A stretch of 64,000 bases of DNA from assembly GCA_017446095.1 (NCBI GenBank), contig JAFSRN010000022.1, positions 20,343 to 84,342 of the forward strand, in the 5' to 3' direction. Positions 62,061 to 64,000 of the stretch are shown in pieces (the first letter of the stretch is position 1; the number at the start of each line of letters is the position of its first letter). Both the position numbers and the translations under genes were made by a program. Below the pieces are notes generated by a model that did not search any database, was not told the origin of the DNA, and worked only from the letters and a program-made list of their open reading frames with translations. The stretch comes from Eubacterium sp. (GTDB lineage Bacteria; Bacillota; Clostridia; Oscillospirales; Acutalibacteraceae).

Positions 62061-62096
62061 AAGCAAGTACGCTAAAACGTACTTGCTTTTATTTTT
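62061..62096 (+). terminator. Terminator after the CAT tRNA
   Basis: Perfect 11-bp stem (62061-62071 with 62078-62088), followed by TTATTTTTA. On the minus strand, the T-run TTTTTTGG also makes it a plausible end for the converging membrane protein gene. Confidence 0.88.
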
Positions 62097-62787
62097 ACAT
62101 AAACATAATTGATGCGGCGATGAGGTACTGACCTGCGTAATATGTCAGGTGGTTTGTAAAGAAATAAAATGGCTTTTCTTTACCTCTGCCAAAGAATGTG
62201 CCGGACAGAATTGCATCAGACAGCGTGAACAGAATAAGACCGATTGCAAGAACCGTGTAGCCTGCAAGGAACTTGGTGTAAATCGCTGATGCGATGGCAA
62301 GCAGCATTGACAGCGCGAGCACCGATGTGTAGATGAATACAATCGTTCTGTACGCGCCATAATGCACTTTCATTATCTTTGCTGACGCGATTATCAGATA
62401 GCCGAAAAGCAGCGCCCCAGCAGCGCACAGAAGGATTATCCACCACTTCAGCCGCAGCGAATAGATTGTTGCCGATGAATAAAACAGGTGCCCTACTAAA
62501 AAGAATATAAAGCCGCCTTTGAGGTAGGCGCTCTCGTCCTTACGGTATATACCTTTCAGGTCAAGAAGTATGTCGCCAACAAGTCCGAGCGCGCCGCCGA
62601 AGATAATCAGCGAACCGTAAACAGATGCTTTGGGATTGGAAATAACCGCAAAAACAGCAGTCAGCAAATAACAAAGGCTCGAAATGGATTTGAGCATTAA
62701 GTTCCTGATGCTGAAGCCTTTTGCGCGGCTGATGCAGAATATCAGGGACATAACGCAACCAAGCGGTAATACGATATAATATGCCAT
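62095..62787 (-). CDS. YhhN/TMEM86 family membrane protein, lysoplasmalogenase-like
   Basis: 230 residues with about eight hydrophobic segments. The GLVGDILLDLKG motif and FLVGHLFYSSATIY near the middle carry the conserved Asp residues of the family. A second pair, LSDAILSG, is close to the C-terminus. Human TMEM86B hydrolyses lysoplasmalogens; activity in bacteria is less clear. Plasmalogens are common in anaerobic Clostridia, which fits. AAGGAG ribosome-binding site and its own promoter. Confidence 0.85.
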   Translation of the reverse strand: MAYYIVLPLGCVMSLIFCISRAKGFSIRNLMLKSISSLCYLLTAVFAVISNPKASVYGSLIIFGGALGLVGDILLDLKGIYRKDESAYLKGGFIFFLVGHLFYSSATIYSLRLKWWIILLCAAGALLFGYLIIASAKIMKVHYGAYRTIVFIYTSVLALSMLLAIASAIYTKFLAGYTVLAIGLILFTLSDAILSGTFFGRGKEKPFYFFTNHLTYYAGQYLIAASIMFM

Positions 62788-62830
62788 AAATTTACTCCTT
62801 ACAATATTATTAGACTTCTGTCTATTACAT

Positions 62831-62859
62831 ATTATACCATATTTAAATCATTTTGTAAA
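62831..62859 (-). promoter_or_regulatory. Promoter of the YhhN-family gene
   Basis: TTTACA (62854-62859) and TATAAT (62831-62836), 17-base spacer on the minus strand. Confidence 0.65.
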
Positions 62860-62866
62860 GGAATTA

Positions 62867-63295
62867 TTATATAACGTTCCTTTTCTTCAACTCGACAAAC
62901 AGTTTTTGTTGAATTTCAGGGTATGTCCAATTATCCGGTAAATCGTCTGTTATAAAGATACTTTCAATCTCGCTATAAAGTTTATTTTCAAATTTTGCAA
63001 TATCAGCATAACAAAGTAATCCATAAGTTTCCTCACCGCCAAAGCTGTTTTCGTCCTTAATAGAATAATAGCAAATCGATTTAATACAGAAATCTATTGC
63101 ACCTGTTTCCTCATGAAGCTCACGTTTGGCTGTTTCAAGTGGAGTTTCGCCACGTTCTCTGTGACCTCCAGGAACTTCAAAGGTTTCTCTATCCTTGTGC
63201 TTACAAAGCACCCATTTACCGTCAACCGTTCTGCTGATAATAACTGCAAACTTTATTAAATTATCAGGAATATTATTGTAAAATTCTATAATCAT
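62867..63295 (-). CDS. Nudix hydrolase
   Basis: 142 residues with a Nudix box, GGHRERGETPLETAKRELHEETGA, matching Gx5Ex7REUxEExGU. The N-terminus is short, beginning MIIEFYNNIPDNLIKFA. Substrate cannot be told from the sequence. It starts inside the end of the other Nudix gene (4-base ATGA overlap), so the two are cotranslated. Confidence 0.9.
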   Translation of the reverse strand: MIIEFYNNIPDNLIKFAVIISRTVDGKWVLCKHKDRETFEVPGGHRERGETPLETAKRELHEETGAIDFCIKSICYYSIKDENSFGGEETYGLLCYADIAKFENKLYSEIESIFITDDLPDNWTYPEIQQKLFVELKKRNVI

Positions 63296-63747
63296 AATAT
63301 CCTTTTAATCCATTCTCCCTTTTTCTTAACCCACTGGAATTCCTGCAGGTCGTCGTTCATAAAAATATCAAACATATCATAAAAGTCGTCAGCAATGTCA
63401 AGTGACTTTACCTCGTCAGCCTTGACCCAAAACATCTTGCCTTCTCTCGATGACTTAAGCTTGCCTTCAAATTTATTTGTTTTATAAAAGAATACTATAT
63501 ATCTTATTCCCTTGCGGTATTCAAACTGCTTTACACCACAGAGTTTAGGCGACTTAATTGTAAGTCCAGTTTCTTCTTTTATCTCGCGTATTACAGAATC
63601 AACAAACGCTTCATTTTTCTTGATATGACCTCCAGGAAACGTAACACCGCCCCATTCCTTATGAATCTTATCCTGCACAAGCACATTGCCTTCATTATCA
63701 TATATCATACACATATTAGTGAGAATACATTTTTCGTCCTTAATCAT
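63292..63747 (-). CDS. Nudix hydrolase, 8-oxo-dGTP diphosphatase-like
   Basis: 151 residues with Nudix box GGHIKKNEAFVDSVIREIKEETGL. The start MIKDEKCILTNMCMIYDNEG and the WVKADEV region resemble the MutT/YtkD-like 8-oxo-dGTP diphosphatases. First gene of the pair, behind a promoter, with TTGAGGTGATT ribosome-binding site. Confidence 0.88.
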   Translation of the reverse strand: MIKDEKCILTNMCMIYDNEGNVLVQDKIHKEWGGVTFPGGHIKKNEAFVDSVIREIKEETGLTIKSPKLCGVKQFEYRKGIRYIVFFYKTNKFEGKLKSSREGKMFWVKADEVKSLDIADDFYDMFDIFMNDDLQEFQWVKKKGEWIKRIL

Positions 63748-63764
63748 ATAATCACCTCAAGAAT

Positions 63765-63793
63765 ATAATAGCACGTTTGTTTCACAATGTAAA
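63765..63793 (-). promoter_or_regulatory. Promoter of the Nudix gene pair
   Basis: TTTACA (63788-63793) and TATTAT (63765-63770), 17-base spacer on the minus strand. Confidence 0.6.
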
Positions 63794-63861
63794 GTAAAAT
63801 TGGTATATGATTACACATTGAAAACACTTGGCGGGCAGCATGCAAAAGTAAATGAAGATAA

Positions 63862-63888
63862 AGAAAAAAGTCACTCATAAGAGTGACC
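63862..63888 (-). terminator. Terminator of the rRNA operon
   Basis: GTCACTC/GAGTGAC stem (63870-63876 with 63881-63887), followed on the minus strand by TTTTTTCTTT, 11 bases past the 5S 3' end. Confidence 0.88.
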
Positions 63889-63898
63889 TTTTCTTTAT

Positions 63899-64000
63899 GT
63901 CGGCATCGACCTATTTTCCCAGGCAGCTGCCCGCCAAGTATTTTCGGCACGCGTGAGCTTAACTACCGTGTTCGGGATGGGAACGGGTGGACCCTCAGCG
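63899..64000 (-). rRNA. rrf: 5S rRNA, 3' part (5' end outside the window)
   Basis: Read on the minus strand: CGCTGAGGGTCCACCCGTTC, CCATCCCGAACACGG, GTTAAGCTCACGCGTGCC and CTGGGAAAATAGGTCGATGCC, the universal 5S landmarks. About 102 nucleotides are present; roughly 15 at the 5' end are missing. It marks the 3' end of an rRNA operon coming from the right. Confidence 0.95.

Overview
The window is a stretch of a Gram-positive, endospore-forming, anaerobic chromosome, best fitting the Clostridia (Ruminococcus/Oscillospirales-like). The evidence is spoVM, spoIVA, a sipL-like gene and a SpoIVFB-like protease for sporulation; a complete [FeFe]-hydrogenase maturation operon for anaerobic metabolism; a dockerin-bearing surface protein; and a B. 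subtilis-like gene order. This placement rests on gene content only. No phylogeny was run.

Layout. 0-0.6 kb: 5' end of valS on the minus strand with a T-box leader and its own promoter. 0.64-2.5 kb: a secreted BspA-type leucine-rich-repeat (LRR) protein flanked by palindromic repeats. 2.6-15.9 kb: the conserved block yicC-remA-gmk-rpoZ-priA-def-fmt-yugP-rsmB-rlmN-prpC-prkC-rsgA-thiN-(small membrane protein)-spoVM, transcribed leftward from one promoter near 15.87 kb. 16-38.8 kb: further leftward housekeeping units: plsY/der, yceD-rpmF, tig-clpP-clpX, thrC, rbgA-rnhB-yraN, rplS, a paired radical-SAM system with a site-2 protease, ruvX, a class A PBP, an exonuclease, secG and parC/parE. A lone rightward DUF1540 gene lies at 22.9 kb.

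38.9-40.5 kb is an accessory pocket. It holds a monocistronic 38-residue acidic peptide gene, an AT-rich orphan gene, and two perfect-length 172-bp tandem repeats, each starting with a copy of the 3' end of the adjacent tRNA-Trp gene. 40.6-44.7 kb runs rightward: TM1266-family regulator, hydE, hydG, hydF, behind a compact structured leader with a terminator-like hairpin. 44.7-50.7 kb is a leftward oligopeptide ABC transporter (oppBCDFA). 50.8-53.8 kb is sipL-spoIVA, the spore-coat basement layer pair.

54.0-61.9 kb is the most unusual part: an ECF-type sigma factor, then a single-pass membrane protein with a short cytoplasmic N-terminus and an extracellular Ig-like/LRR region, then a 1694-residue secreted LRR protein ending in a dockerin. 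It reads as a self-contained surface-sensing regulon. The right end has a CAT-anticodon tRNA, a lysoplasmalogenase-family membrane protein, two overlapping Nudix genes, and the 3' part of a 5S rRNA on the minus strand.

Several genes here are very small and were read directly from the sequence: spoVM, rpmF, the DUF1540 gene and the 38-residue acidic peptide. Promoters are given only where both boxes and a 16-18 bp spacer can be read.
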